From assembly GCF_000172155.1 (NCBI RefSeq), contig NZ_ABIZ01000001.1, forward strand, positions 4,497,105 to 4,561,104: 64,000 bases of DNA. Reading direction: 5' to 3'. The notes beneath the pieces are model-generated. The model had not been told where the DNA came from. It saw only the letters and a program-made list of their open reading frames with translations, and made no database searches. Source of the DNA: Verrucomicrobium spinosum DSM 4136 = JCM 18804. GTDB taxonomy: Bacteria > Verrucomicrobiota > Verrucomicrobiia > Verrucomicrobiales > Verrucomicrobiaceae. Position 1 is the stretch's first letter, and each line of letters begins with the position of its first letter. Of the stretch, positions 9,210 through 18,353 are shown one piece after another. A program made the translations under genes and the position numbers.

Positions 9210-10640
9210 ATGAACTACGAAGATCACCCTGACCTCACCGCCTATGCCATGGGCGAGTTGAATGCCGCGCAGACCACGCGGGTATGTCAGTGGCTTGCCA
9301 GCTCCCCGGAAGCCCGGGCCGAGCTTGAGCTCATTCAAGAAACGCTTTCCGTGCTTCAGGAGGCACCCTCCATCCCACGGCGCACATTGAACCCCCGTCA
9401 GCGGGAGACTGTGCTGGCCATGGCCAGCACCCCGGCCCGCGATGCTGCGGTCATCCCTTTTGCCACCCCAGCCCAAACCTACCGCCGCCCCATGTGGAAT
9501 GCGGTCAAATATGCCGCCGCCGCCAGCCTGGCAGTGGGAGCCTTTGTGGTGGGCCAAAAGTCTGCCTCACCTGGTGCGAGCACTCCCGCTTCCCCAAGCT
9601 TGGCGACGACCAACGAACCCATCCCGGCCAATCCTGTTCCCGCAGCGCCGGTTGTGGAAATAGCCTCGATCTCCACCCGGGTGGAACCCCTGGACTTCGT
9701 TCCCGTCATGGCCCCTCCCGTCATCGCGCAGGAGTCCGCTGCCCCAGTGGCCATGCATGTAGAAGCCGCGCTCGACGGCGTAGTGCTGACGCCTGAGGTG
9801 CGTGCCTCCGCGCAACTCGCAGTCCTGGCGGAATCTCCCGCCAGCAACCCTGCCCCCCGCCCAGCCCCTCCGGCCTTCTCCATAAAGGCCTTTGCCATGG
9901 CTCATCGCACGCAACAGGATGCTATCTCTCTACAGCCCAAGCTCCTCCGCCCCGCCAAACTTCCTGTTCCAGATGAATTCGCCGGGGTAAAGCTGGCATC
10001 TCCTATGTCTGGTGGTCAAAAACCAGGTCCGGAGCCGCTTCGCAAACCCGATCCCCAACCTGCGCTGAACATCCACTCATGGAAGGCAGAAATCGCTTCC
10101 TGCCCATGGGATTCCAGCCGCCGCTTGTTGCGCTTTGTCGCCCGCGTACCGGTGAACCAGCCAGGAGTGGAGGTGAACGAAGCCACCTACCAGCTCGTGG
10201 CAAAGTTTGACCCTTTCCACGTGCAGGGCTATCGCCTTGTGGCGGAGAAACATATGCCTCCCACTGCTGGCGGCACCCTGGCCACCCGTTTTGCCTGGTA
10301 CGAGATCATTCCCTCCCGGAACTTCGCCGCTACCACGGAACGACCGGTAACGCTGGGCACTATCGAGTTGGCCCAGCCGCGGAGCGCGAACGTTGCCAAC
10401 CCGACCCCGCTTAAGATTCTTGATCGTGGCCAGACTTGGCAGGATTCACGTGAGGACTTCGTGTTTGAGACTGCCATGGTCGGATTTAGCCTCCTTCTCC
10501 AAGGCACGGAGAATGTGGGCGCCCTGAACCACAAGCTGGTGCTCGACATCGCTGAAGGCACCAAAGGTGCGGATCCGCAAGGTGAGCGGGCCAAATTTAT
10601 CCAAGGGGTACGTCAGGCTCAGCGCATTGCCGGGCTTTGA
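9210..10640 (+). CDS. Anti-sigma-like membrane protein with YfbK-type (DUF3520) C-terminus
   Basis: A 476-residue protein encoded directly after the ECF sigma factor. Residues 1-60 look like a cytoplasmic anti-sigma domain (DLTAYAMGELNAAQTTRVCQWL, a helical start without a clear HxxxCxxC zinc site). One membrane segment lies at about 97-115. A Pro/Ala-rich periplasmic linker follows. The last about 160 residues resemble the C-terminus of YfbK-type von Willebrand proteins (ATRFAWYEIIPS; EDFVFETAMVGFSLLLQ; Asp-Pro-Gln-Gly-Glu-Arg followed by a final FIQGVRQAQ). The vWA domain that normally precedes this part is absent. It probably sequesters the sigma factor at the membrane until a signal arrives. 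Confidence 0.75.
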   Translation: MNYEDHPDLTAYAMGELNAAQTTRVCQWLASSPEARAELELIQETLSVLQEAPSIPRRTLNPRQRETVLAMASTPARDAAVIPFATPAQTYRRPMWNAVKYAAAASLAVGAFVVGQKSASPGASTPASPSLATTNEPIPANPVPAAPVVEIASISTRVEPLDFVPVMAPPVIAQESAAPVAMHVEAALDGVVLTPEVRASAQLAVLAESPASNPAPRPAPPAFSIKAFAMAHRTQQDAISLQPKLLRPAKLPVPDEFAGVKLASPMSGGQKPGPEPLRKPDPQPALNIHSWKAEIASCPWDSSRRLLRFVARVPVNQPGVEVNEATYQLVAKFDPFHVQGYRLVAEKHMPPTAGGTLATRFAWYEIIPSRNFAATTERPVTLGTIELAQPRSANVANPTPLKILDRGQTWQDSREDFVFETAMVGFSLLLQGTENVGALNHKLVLDIAEGTKGADPQGERAKFIQGVRQAQRIAGL

Positions 10641-10676
10641 GGTCGGTTGCACTTGGCGATCATCCCCATCACATGC

Positions 10677-10706
10677 AAAGGGAGTCCGATGAGGGCTCCC
10701 TTTTTG
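10677..10706 (+). terminator. Rho-independent terminator
   Basis: AAAGGGAG (10677-10684) pairs with CTCCCTTT (10696-10703) around an 11-nt loop and runs into a T tract. It lies 36 bp after the anti-sigma-like gene and would end the sigma/anti-sigma unit. Confidence 0.8.
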
Positions 10707-11756
10707 CTTGGGTAGAGGCCCCCCTTTCACGACACCATACCTCCCATAATTCAGACGCTCTCTCGCGACTCTGACACAGGTCCAGCAACGCGGTTTTTCC
10801 GAGCCTGGCCTCGTTACCAACCCGCTTCACACGAGATTACCCACAAGTTATTCACATCTTCCTCACACTGGGTGCCAGACCACGGAGAGTATAGCCTGCG
10901 GGGTCAGCCCTGAAAGGCCAATTCAGCGCTCGCACCTCGATCGCGTGGAACGCCCGAATTAATTGCGTGGAACGGAAAAATCACGCCCGCTCATCCTCCG
11001 TTACACGCGCGTCACACAGTCAGATTCTGCCTATCAAAAGCCTGTTTTGGCAATTGTTCGTCACCATTCTTCATAACAGATTCTACGCCAACGTTTTAGG
11101 CACATATCCAAAATGTCGCAAAATTCCCTTTTCACCTCTTGTTCAAGCAGTTGCAGAGGGTTTGGACGGTTTGCGTTGAGGGTTCGCAATGTTTGAACCC
11201 AGCACTGAAAGGTGTCGCGATCTTCACATAGGCAAGATGGAAGGTATGGCCACTCCTCCATGCAATATCCATATAGGTCAACGTTCGGGCAGATCACTGG
11301 CAAGCTGAAAGTTGCCAAAATTGCTGTCGTAGCAGCGGAAGTTGCGAACAAAATTCGAAGTTATTCACAGTGAGCGATTGCTTGACAGCTGCCGCAAAGA
11401 TATCTGCCTAGGCCGCACGGTTGAAGGAAGCTGTAGGGTAGATTGGTCAGGGCTAACGCGGCAAACTAGTCACCCCGAACCCGTTGTCACCACAGAGAAG
11501 AAGGGCCGTCGTTAAGGGGTGGCGGGATCTCCGGTCCCGCGGGCGAACTGAGGGTTTCGGGTGCTTTCGGACGATTCGTATGAGGCAGTCGCGATTGACC
11601 TCCGGGGCTCTGCGACTGATCGACGCTGCCCCCCCGCCCCCTTTATTCCGTTTAGCTTGTGCTGGCTGGAGCCAGAGGGGCCTAGCACGCAGCAACCTCC
11701 GCCGATTGCCAATCTGCGCTACGTTGCCGCTCTATCGCCCACGAAGGCAGCAAGGC
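10707..11756. other. Gene-free region, AT-richer, with two DnaA-box-like sites
   Basis: About 1.05 kb without a convincing gene. Composition is clearly more AT-rich than the surroundings from about 10.95 to 11.36 kb. TTATTCACA occurs twice (10850-10858 and about 11361-11369), matching the DnaA-box pattern TTATNCACA, and the first is preceded by TTACCCACA. Open frames here (for example 96 codons on the minus strand at 11061-11351) have unusual Cys/Trp-rich composition and no ribosome site. At 11520-11548 there is a GC-rich hairpin repeat also found at 43.2 kb. I cannot tell whether this is a remnant of transferred DNA. Confidence 0.4.
11520..11548. repeat. GC-rich hairpin repeat, third dispersed family
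   Basis: GGCGGGATCTCC followed by GGTCCCGCGGGCG forms a GCGGGA/TCCCGC stem. It closely matches, in reverse complement, the copy at 43173-43199 (GGCGGGGTCTCC then GGCCCCGCGGTC). Confidence 0.5.
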
Positions 11757-13214
11757 TCAATCCAGCACCAGACGCAACGTTGGAGGCTTGAGCGTAGGAT
11801 GGTTATTCCCCGCAAATCCGTGCACCAGACCGCCACCTACACTCTCGGGCGTATCCCGCACCACCACCAGCGTCGCGTAGAGGTTCTTGTCATTGGTCAG
11901 GAAGCGGGCCAGCGCTTCACCTCGGATGGAGAAGGCACCGGCCACATCCCCGCGCGGGATCGTGAAGCTGCCCAGTTTGACGGCTTTGGAAAGGTCTGCC
12001 CCCTCGGACTGGGGATCGTTTCCTGGGGCATTCTCCCAGTTCACAGTCTCCTCAGTCCAAGCATCCAACGTATCATCGGTCACACCGTACACGCTAAACT
12101 CACAGTCGGGAAGCAACGAGGCATAACCCCAACCAGTAGGCTCGAACTGCAGTGTCAAGGATGCCGAGCGGACCTCCCGCCCCTGAAGCAGGGAGAGATC
12201 GAAGCCCAGCCAAGCTTTCCGCCGACAAGCCTTCTGCGTGGTGTGCTTGAGAAGCAGCAGTGTGTCGGAAAAATGGGTCTTCGTATCAGGTGACCACACG
12301 TACGCAGCCTGTCCCCGCCCCGAGTTGGTGGTGAGCGTGACGACGTCTGCGCCCTCCGGCACCACCCGGCGGGTGTCCGGTCGTTCTGATTCGAGATCCC
12401 CGCCGCTCCGGCGCAGGTCCTCTTCCGTGATGCGGGCAGCCTGACGAGTCAGGAGGTTTACCTTCTCGCCACTGCGATGGTGCTGGAGTTCCACCTCGCC
12501 ATGGAACACCTGGACTTGAGCTTGTCCGTCTGCGCCAGTGCTAATCCCAAAGTCAGTACCGTGATCGATAAGGCGAGCGTGAGCCGTCTCCACCATGAAG
12601 CCTACCGCTGGCGGCGGCACATGCGCGACCAGAGCTCCGCTGTGCAGGTAGCACCTCTCAGGGCTCAGCAATTCCAAGTCGGCTGGTCCTTCCAGAGTCA
12701 AGCGAGCCCCTTTCTCAAACTCCAGGGTCGCCAAACCCGCAGCCAGACGGAGACGCCCCGTGGAAAGCACCGCCCCCACCTCCGTGGGCAGGCTGCCGCC
12801 GTCCCAGCGGGCCCCTTTTACATCCACCAGGGTCGCCACGGCAGCCCCAGAGAGGGCGCTCACGGCCTGCTGCCCCTGCCACCGCCCCATGCTCCAGCCG
12901 ACCGCCAGGATGACGACGGCCGCTGCCGCTGCCATCCCCTGCCCCCACCGGCCAGACCACCGACCTCCCACCCTCATCCTCGGTGCAGACACAGGTAAAT
13001 TCACCACTTCGGCAAGGGGGGTGTCTTTGTAGCGCACATCCCCCAGCAGGGACTGGAGCTGCATGTATTCCACATAGGCTCTCCGGGCCCCCGGATCATC
13101 GATGACCAAGCGTTCGAGCCGTTCGCGATCCTTCACGTCAAAGCTGGCATCATCCAGCATGCGATCGCAGAGCTTGATGACTTCTTCTTTGTGACTGGGG
13201 GAGGCTGGATTCAT
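11757..13214 (-). CDS. FecR-like anti-sigma protein with C-terminal DNRLRE domain
   Basis: A 485-residue protein. Residues 1-80 are a cytoplasmic helical region (IDDPGARRAYVEYMQLQSLLGD), typical of regulators encoded beside planctomycete/verrucomicrobial ECF sigma factors. A membrane segment lies at about 88-107. Residues about 120-250 resemble a FecR domain (LRLAAGLATLEFEKGARLTLEGPA, ending in VNLLTRQAARI). The last about 190 residues resemble a DNRLRE/CBM96 carbohydrate-binding fold (VRSASLTLQFEP, then TVNWENAPG). The gene starts 55 bp after the sigma factor on the same strand. The likely job is sigma-factor control from the periplasmic side; the polysaccharide link is inferred. Confidence 0.8.
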   Translation of the reverse strand: MNPASPSHKEEVIKLCDRMLDDASFDVKDRERLERLVIDDPGARRAYVEYMQLQSLLGDVRYKDTPLAEVVNLPVSAPRMRVGGRWSGRWGQGMAAAAAVVILAVGWSMGRWQGQQAVSALSGAAVATLVDVKGARWDGGSLPTEVGAVLSTGRLRLAAGLATLEFEKGARLTLEGPADLELLSPERCYLHSGALVAHVPPPAVGFMVETAHARLIDHGTDFGISTGADGQAQVQVFHGEVELQHHRSGEKVNLLTRQAARITEEDLRRSGGDLESERPDTRRVVPEGADVVTLTTNSGRGQAAYVWSPDTKTHFSDTLLLLKHTTQKACRRKAWLGFDLSLLQGREVRSASLTLQFEPTGWGYASLLPDCEFSVYGVTDDTLDAWTEETVNWENAPGNDPQSEGADLSKAVKLGSFTIPRGDVAGAFSIRGEALARFLTNDKNLYATLVVVRDTPESVGGGLVHGFAGNNHPTLKPPTLRLVLD

Positions 13215-13269
13215 GGGCGGTCAGAAGGGATCAAAAAGAAAACAGATTCCAGAGTCGGAAAGCAGTGCT

Positions 13270-13803
13270 TCAGTTGGCTGCCTCCTCGGCGTGGCTGACC
13301 TGGCGGGTCACGCACTCATGCAGCACATGCCGGACGCGGCTGAGCTGTCGGTACAGGGCTGCCACAGTACGCTGGAGCTTTTCGGCCATGGCCTCCAGGG
13401 AGAAGCCCTCCTGGTAGCGCAGCTGGAGCACTTCCCGGTGATCTTCCGGGAGCTTGGCGATGCAGCCGTGCAGGGCGCGCTCACGATGCTCAAGGTCCTC
13501 AGCGGAGTTGTCGTACTCACTGGCCACCGTGTTGAGGAACTCATCGCTGAAATCCAGGCGGTCACGTTTGCGCCGCTTCCGGTAGGAGAGCACCTGGTGG
13601 AAAGCCACTTTCCGCGCCCACGCAGAGAAGTTCGTACCAGACTCGAACTGGGAAAAACTGCGCCACATGCGCACCTTGGCCTCTTGCAGAATGTCATCCG
13701 CGTCCTGCACATGAGGCACGAGCGCATGCACGTACGCGCGAAGCATCCGCTCGTGGCGGGCTAGCAAAAAGACGAATTCCTCGGCGGGCTCGGGCATGTT
13801 CAT
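13270..13803 (-). CDS. ECF RNA polymerase sigma factor (Verrucomicrobium/Rhodopirellula type)
   Basis: About 177 residues from the ATG at 13803 (next Met at 13797); the longer open frame back to 13950 would overlap the divergent gene's start and its extra residues look random. Region 2 is at about 15-85 (DADDILQEAKVRMWRSFSQFE, then FSAWARKVAFHQVLSYRK), and region 4 at about 110-165 (LPEDHREVLQLRYQEGFSLEAMAEKL, then ALYRQLSRVRHVLHECV). It is upstream of the FecR-like gene and divergent from the cytochrome/DUF1501 pair, the usual arrangement for this group. It probably controls that pair through the inverted repeat between them, though this is inference. Confidence 0.9.
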   Translation of the reverse strand: MNMPEPAEEFVFLLARHERMLRAYVHALVPHVQDADDILQEAKVRMWRSFSQFESGTNFSAWARKVAFHQVLSYRKRRKRDRLDFSDEFLNTVASEYDNSAEDLEHRERALHGCIAKLPEDHREVLQLRYQEGFSLEAMAEKLQRTVAALYRQLSRVRHVLHECVTRQVSHAEEAAN

Positions 13804-13834
13804 TCCATACACGGTAGTCCTGACTTTGAAAAAA

Positions 13835-13856
13835 TGGACAAATTTTCCATTGTCCA
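13835..13856. promoter_or_regulatory. Inverted repeat in divergent promoter region
   Basis: TGGACAA (13835-13841) and TTGTCCA (13850-13856) form a perfect 7-bp inverted repeat with an 8-nt spacer. It lies between the sigma factor (leftward) and the cytochrome gene (rightward), only 98 bp apart. It is a good operator candidate, or a short hairpin in either leader. Confidence 0.5.
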
Positions 13857-13901
13857 AAAAAACGAAAGAGGACCTTCCCAACGTAAGTTCCCATTCTCCA
13901 G

Positions 13902-16900
13902 ATGGCAAAACACAGCATCCATCCTTCTGTTGGCCGCCCCGCCAGGGCACCCAAGGCGCTTGCCGCAGCCAGCCGTCCCCACCTTCTCCTGGCGGGAGCC
14001 GCCCTGGCCCTCACGGGCACAGCCTCCGGGGCGGCTCCGGCAGAACAAATGGAGTTCTTCGAAAAGAAGGTGCGCCCGCTTCTGGTGGACAAGTGCTACA
14101 GCTGCCACAGCCCGGAGCACAAGGTCAAGGGCGGTCTGCGCCTGGATACGCGGGAGGGCTGGGTGACCGGCGGAGATTCTGGGCCGGCCCTGCTGCCCCA
14201 CCAGCCGGAGACCAGCCTCTTCATGTCTGCCGTTGGCTACACGAACCGCGACCTGAAAATGCCCCCCAAGCAGAAGCTTTCGGACGAGGAAATAGCAGTG
14301 TTCCGCGACTGGATCGCGATGGGGGCTCCGGACCCGCGGACAGGGACACCGGAAACGGCCAAACCGGCGAGCAAGGGCATGTCGATCGAAGAGGGCCGGA
14401 AGTTCTGGGCCTTTCTCCCGCCCATCAAACCACCGTTGCCGACAGTGAAGGACTCCTCCTGGCCAACCACAGATGCAGATCGCTTTGTGCTGGCGGGCCT
14501 GGAATCCGCCGGAATGGAGCACGCCGCCGATGCCCCCCTGGAGGTGCTGGCACGCCGGCTCTACTTTGACCTCACCGGCATGCCCCCCACGACGGGAGAG
14601 TTGCACGAATTCCAGCAAATGGCCGGACAGACGCAAGAGGCTGCACTTGCCACCTACGGAGGCATTGTGGACCGCCTGCTCTCCTCACCCCGCTTTGGCG
14701 AGCGCTGGGGCCGCCACTGGCTGGATCTGGCAAGGTTCGCGGAAAGCAGCGGTGGAGGCCGCACCCTCCCCTTCAAGGATGCCTGGCGCTACCGTGACTA
14801 TGTGATCGAGAGCCTCAACCAGGACATGCCACTGGACCGCTTCGTCTCTGAACAGCTGGCCGGGGATCTAATGCCTGCGGCCACCCCGGCAGATCGCCGT
14901 CGGCAGCTCACGGCCACGGGATTCCTGGTTCTGGGCCCCACAAACTATGAAGAGCAGGACAAGCAACTCCTGCGCATGGACATCGTGGATGAGCAGATGG
15001 ATACGATGGGCCGCGCCTTCCTGGGCATGACCCTGAGTTGCGCCCGTTGCCACGATCACAAGTTCGACCCCATCCCGGCCAGTGACTACTACGCGCTGGC
15101 GGGCATCTTCCGCAGCACCCGCACGCTGAAGAACTACAAAGACAACGTGGCGCACTGGATCGACACCCCCCTGCCCATGGAGGGTGAGGAGGAGACACAA
15201 CTACAGGCCCATGAAGCCCGGCTGGAGAAGCTCACTGCCGATGTGGCCACTGCGAAAAAGCGCATCAAGAAGCTGTCTCCCAAGGTGGAAGCCAAAGATG
15301 CAAAGGCCCGCCCCGTCGCACCGGATGAGCTGCCCGGCGTGGTCGTGGATGACACCCAGGCGACAGTGGTGGGCACTTGGAAAACATCGACACGCTATCC
15401 CACCTACGTGGGAGATGGCTACCTGCATGATCAGAACGAGGACAAAGGTGCCAAAACGCTGACCTTCACGCCCAAGGTGCCCCGCGACGGGCGTTATGAG
15501 GTGTGGCTCTCCTACACGGCCCTCAACGACCGCGCCGACAACGTGCCGGTGACGATCCTTCATGCCGATGGCGAGGAGACGTTGCGCGTGGATCAACGGG
15601 CAGAACCCACCGTCAACGGTCGCTTTGTGTCGCTGGGACAATATCGGTTCGTGGCCGGTGGCGAAGGTTATGTGCTGATATCGAATGATGCCACCAACGG
15701 CATCGTCACGGCAGATGCCGTGGTCTTCGTTCCACTGGATGAACTTGCCAAACTACAGACGACGGGTGCTCCTGCTAGCGCAGACAGCACTGGCACCGTC
15801 CACACTCAACTCCATGCCGCGCAGGCCCAGCTCAAAGACCTGGAGAAGGAATTGAAGCAGCTCCAGGCCTCTCCTCTGGCCCGTCCTGAGGCCATGACGG
15901 TACAGGACGACAGCGAACCGGAGGACTGCAAGATCCACGTCCGTGGCAGCATCCGCAATCTGGGCGCGGAAGTGCCCCGCGGTTTCCTGAAGGTGGCGCA
16001 ACATGGCCCGGCCCCGGAGATCCCAGACGCAGAGAGCGGGCGCAGACAACTCGCGGAATGGGTGGCAAACCGGAACAACCCACTCACCGCCCGTGTGCTG
16101 GTGAATCGCACGTGGATGTGGCTGCATGGCGAAGGCCTGGTGCGCACAGTGGACAACTTTGGCACGACGGGTGAAAAACCCACCCACCCTGAACTTTTGG
16201 ATGCGCTGGCAGTCGAGTTTATGGAGGATGGCTGGAGCCTGAAGCGTCTGGTCAAACGGCTTGTCATCGGTCGCACCTATCGCATGGCCTCGACGGGGCC
16301 GGACGCGAGTCTTCAGGCGGATCCAGACAATCGGCACTGGTGGCGGCAAAACCGCCGTCGCATGGATGCTGAATCCATTCGCGACTCCATACTGGCGATG
16401 AGCGGCCAACTGGACCCCAAGGTGGGCGGACCGAACGTCAAGGCAGATGCCATCGATTCCAACTCCGGGGCTGCGCAGAACCTTGAGTACAACTACGTCT
16501 TCACAGACGTGCGACGCAGCGTTTACACCCCGGCCTTCCGCAACAAGCGCCTGGAACTCTTTGAGACCTTTGACTTTGCGGATATCAACCAGCCCATCGG
16601 TCGTCGCAGCAGCAGCACGGTGGCCCCGCAGGCACTCTATTTCCTAAACCACCCTTTCATGCTGGAGCAGTCCCGGCTGGCGGCGCAACGCCTCGTCTCC
16701 ACCCAATCGAGTGATGAGGCCCTGGTCCGGCAGGCCTACCGGGAAATCCTGGCCCGATCACCCGGCCCGCGTGAACTGCGCCTGGCGCTCGATTTTGTCA
16801 CCGTCTCCGCCTCCGAGCAGGACGCCGAAGCGCGCCGTCTCGACAACTGGTCCCTCCTCATCCAGACGCTCTTCGCCTCTGTGGACTTCCGCTATCTCAA

Positions 16901-16904
16901 CTGA
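13902..16904 (+). CDS. PSD1 protein: cytochrome-c, DUF1549 and DUF1553 domains
   Basis: A 1000-residue exported protein with an N-terminal hydrophobic segment (about 24-46). A planctomycete-type cytochrome-c domain follows, with haem motif CYSCH (65-69) and the usual VKGGLRLDTREGW. DUF1549 covers about 190-420, ending at a second CxxCH, CARCH (380-384). DUF1553 covers about 705-965. Between them lies an insertion at about 480-610 that resembles a golvesin/xanthan-lyase-type beta domain (PRDGRYEVWLSY, VSLGQYRFVAGGEGYVLISN). The family is abundant in Planctomycetes and Verrucomicrobia and is linked to polysaccharide use; its reaction is not established. The DUF1501 partner starts 21 bp downstream. 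Confidence 0.92.
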   Translation: MAKHSIHPSVGRPARAPKALAAASRPHLLLAGAALALTGTASGAAPAEQMEFFEKKVRPLLVDKCYSCHSPEHKVKGGLRLDTREGWVTGGDSGPALLPHQPETSLFMSAVGYTNRDLKMPPKQKLSDEEIAVFRDWIAMGAPDPRTGTPETAKPASKGMSIEEGRKFWAFLPPIKPPLPTVKDSSWPTTDADRFVLAGLESAGMEHAADAPLEVLARRLYFDLTGMPPTTGELHEFQQMAGQTQEAALATYGGIVDRLLSSPRFGERWGRHWLDLARFAESSGGGRTLPFKDAWRYRDYVIESLNQDMPLDRFVSEQLAGDLMPAATPADRRRQLTATGFLVLGPTNYEEQDKQLLRMDIVDEQMDTMGRAFLGMTLSCARCHDHKFDPIPASDYYALAGIFRSTRTLKNYKDNVAHWIDTPLPMEGEEETQLQAHEARLEKLTADVATAKKRIKKLSPKVEAKDAKARPVAPDELPGVVVDDTQATVVGTWKTSTRYPTYVGDGYLHDQNEDKGAKTLTFTPKVPRDGRYEVWLSYTALNDRADNVPVTILHADGEETLRVDQRAEPTVNGRFVSLGQYRFVAGGEGYVLISNDATNGIVTADAVVFVPLDELAKLQTTGAPASADSTGTVHTQLHAAQAQLKDLEKELKQLQASPLARPEAMTVQDDSEPEDCKIHVRGSIRNLGAEVPRGFLKVAQHGPAPEIPDAESGRRQLAEWVANRNNPLTARVLVNRTWMWLHGEGLVRTVDNFGTTGEKPTHPELLDALAVEFMEDGWSLKRLVKRLVIGRTYRMASTGPDASLQADPDNRHWWRQNRRRMDAESIRDSILAMSGQLDPKVGGPNVKADAIDSNSGAAQNLEYNYVFTDVRRSVYTPAFRNKRLELFETFDFADINQPIGRRSSSTVAPQALYFLNHPFMLEQSRLAAQRLVSTQSSDEALVRQAYREILARSPGPRELRLALDFVTVSASEQDAEARRLDNWSLLIQTLFASVDFRYLN

Positions 16905-16925
16905 CTTCTCAGCCCTTCTCCCACC

Positions 16926-18341
16926 ATGCTTGACCGCCGCCACTTCCTCCAGACCACCGCCTGTGGTTTTGGCTCCCTGGCTCTTGCCGCCATGGCCCAG
17001 GGCGCCCCCAATCCTCTTGCCGCCCGGCACACGCACTTCCCTCCCAAGGCGAAACGGGTCATCTTCCTGTTCATGGCTGGCGGCGTGAGTCATGTGGACT
17101 CCTTTGACTACAAACCCCGGCTCATCCGCGACAATGGCAAGATGATGGAGTTCGAGGATCAACGAGCCATTGCCAAGACCGGCATGGGCGCCGCCCAGCG
17201 CATCATGCAGCCACTCTGGGAGTTCAAGCAGCAGGGCGAATCCGGACGCTGGACCTCCAGCCTCTTCCCGCACATGTCCCAGAAGGTGGATGAGATGTGC
17301 TTCGTCCACTCCATGCACACCGAAGGCGTCGCCCATGGTCCGGCCACTCTTTTTCTGCATACGGGCACCACGAATTTCATCCGTCCGAGCATGGGCTCTT
17401 GGATCAGCTACGGGTTGGGCACGGAGAATGAAAACCTGCCTTCCTTCGTCAGCATCAGCCCCAGTCTGAGCAACGGCGGCCCGCGCAACTACGGCACCGC
17501 TTTCCTGCCCGCCGTACATCAGGGCACCACTCTGGGCCGCGCCGGGCAACCCGCCCGGGAAGCCACCATCCGGAACCTGCGCAACCCCCTGCTCACACCA
17601 GAGCAACAGCGGCGGCAGTTCGACCTGCTGCGCTCCCTCAATGATGAGCAGATGCGTCGTGCCACGTCCTTGGAACAAGGTCAGGCGGACGCAGAACTCG
17701 ATGCGGTCATCAACTCCTACGAACTCGCCTGGCGTCTCCAGACGAACGCGCCTGACACCCTCGACGTGACCCGCGAGTCCCCCGCCACCTTGGACCTGTA
17801 CGGGATCAATGAAAAGGTCAGTGAAAATTTCGGCCGCCAGTGCCTCATGGCCCGCAAGCTCGCCGAGTCTGGCGTGCGCTACATCCAGGTGAACTACACA
17901 GACAATTCCAACAACCCCGCCTGGGACCAACATTCCAATCTGTCCAAGCATGCCGACCACGCCGCCGCGGTGGACAAGCCCATCGCAGGGCTGCTGGCAG
18001 ATCTGAAGCAGCGTGGGCTGCTGGAAGACACTCTCGTCTGGTGGGGCGGTGAATTTGGCCGAACCCCCTATGCCGAGCGCAACGGCACGGGACGCGATCA
18101 CAACCCCGTGGGCTTCACCCAATGGCTCGCTGGTGCTGGCGTGAAGGCTGGCTATGCCCACGGTGCCACCGATGACTTCGGCCACTTCGCAGTGCAGGAC
18201 AAGGTGCACATGCACGACATGCACGCGACGATCCTGCATCTACTGGGACTGGATCACGAGAAGCTCACGTTCAGATACGCTGGGCGCGATTTCCGACTTA
18301 CGGACGTGCACGGACACGTGGTGAACGAGTTGTTGACGTAG
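16926..18341 (+). CDS. DUF1501 protein with Tat signal
   Basis: A 471-residue protein. The N-terminus carries a twin-arginine signal (MLDRRHFLQTTACGFGSLAL), so it is exported folded. The rest matches DUF1501, an alkaline-phosphatase/sulfatase-like fold: KRVIFLFMAGGVSHVDSFDYKP near the start, HTEGVAHGPATLFLHTG in the middle, and LVWWGGEFGRTPYAE with DHNPVGF near the end. It is translated right after the PSD1 gene, its standard partner. Substrate and activity of the family are unknown. Confidence 0.93.
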   Translation: MLDRRHFLQTTACGFGSLALAAMAQGAPNPLAARHTHFPPKAKRVIFLFMAGGVSHVDSFDYKPRLIRDNGKMMEFEDQRAIAKTGMGAAQRIMQPLWEFKQQGESGRWTSSLFPHMSQKVDEMCFVHSMHTEGVAHGPATLFLHTGTTNFIRPSMGSWISYGLGTENENLPSFVSISPSLSNGGPRNYGTAFLPAVHQGTTLGRAGQPAREATIRNLRNPLLTPEQQRRQFDLLRSLNDEQMRRATSLEQGQADAELDAVINSYELAWRLQTNAPDTLDVTRESPATLDLYGINEKVSENFGRQCLMARKLAESGVRYIQVNYTDNSNNPAWDQHSNLSKHADHAAAVDKPIAGLLADLKQRGLLEDTLVWWGGEFGRTPYAERNGTGRDHNPVGFTQWLAGAGVKAGYAHGATDDFGHFAVQDKVHMHDMHATILHLLGLDHEKLTFRYAGRDFRLTDVHGHVVNELLT

Positions 18342-18353
18342 GTCACCCCCTCC

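Noticed and set aside
11061-11351. 96-codon minus-strand open frame
   Set aside because: Cys/Trp-rich random-looking composition, no ribosome site and no neighbouring operon.
11484-12293. 269-codon plus-strand open frame
   Set aside because: It overlaps the 3' part of the FecR/DNRLRE gene antisense and has no recognisable pattern.
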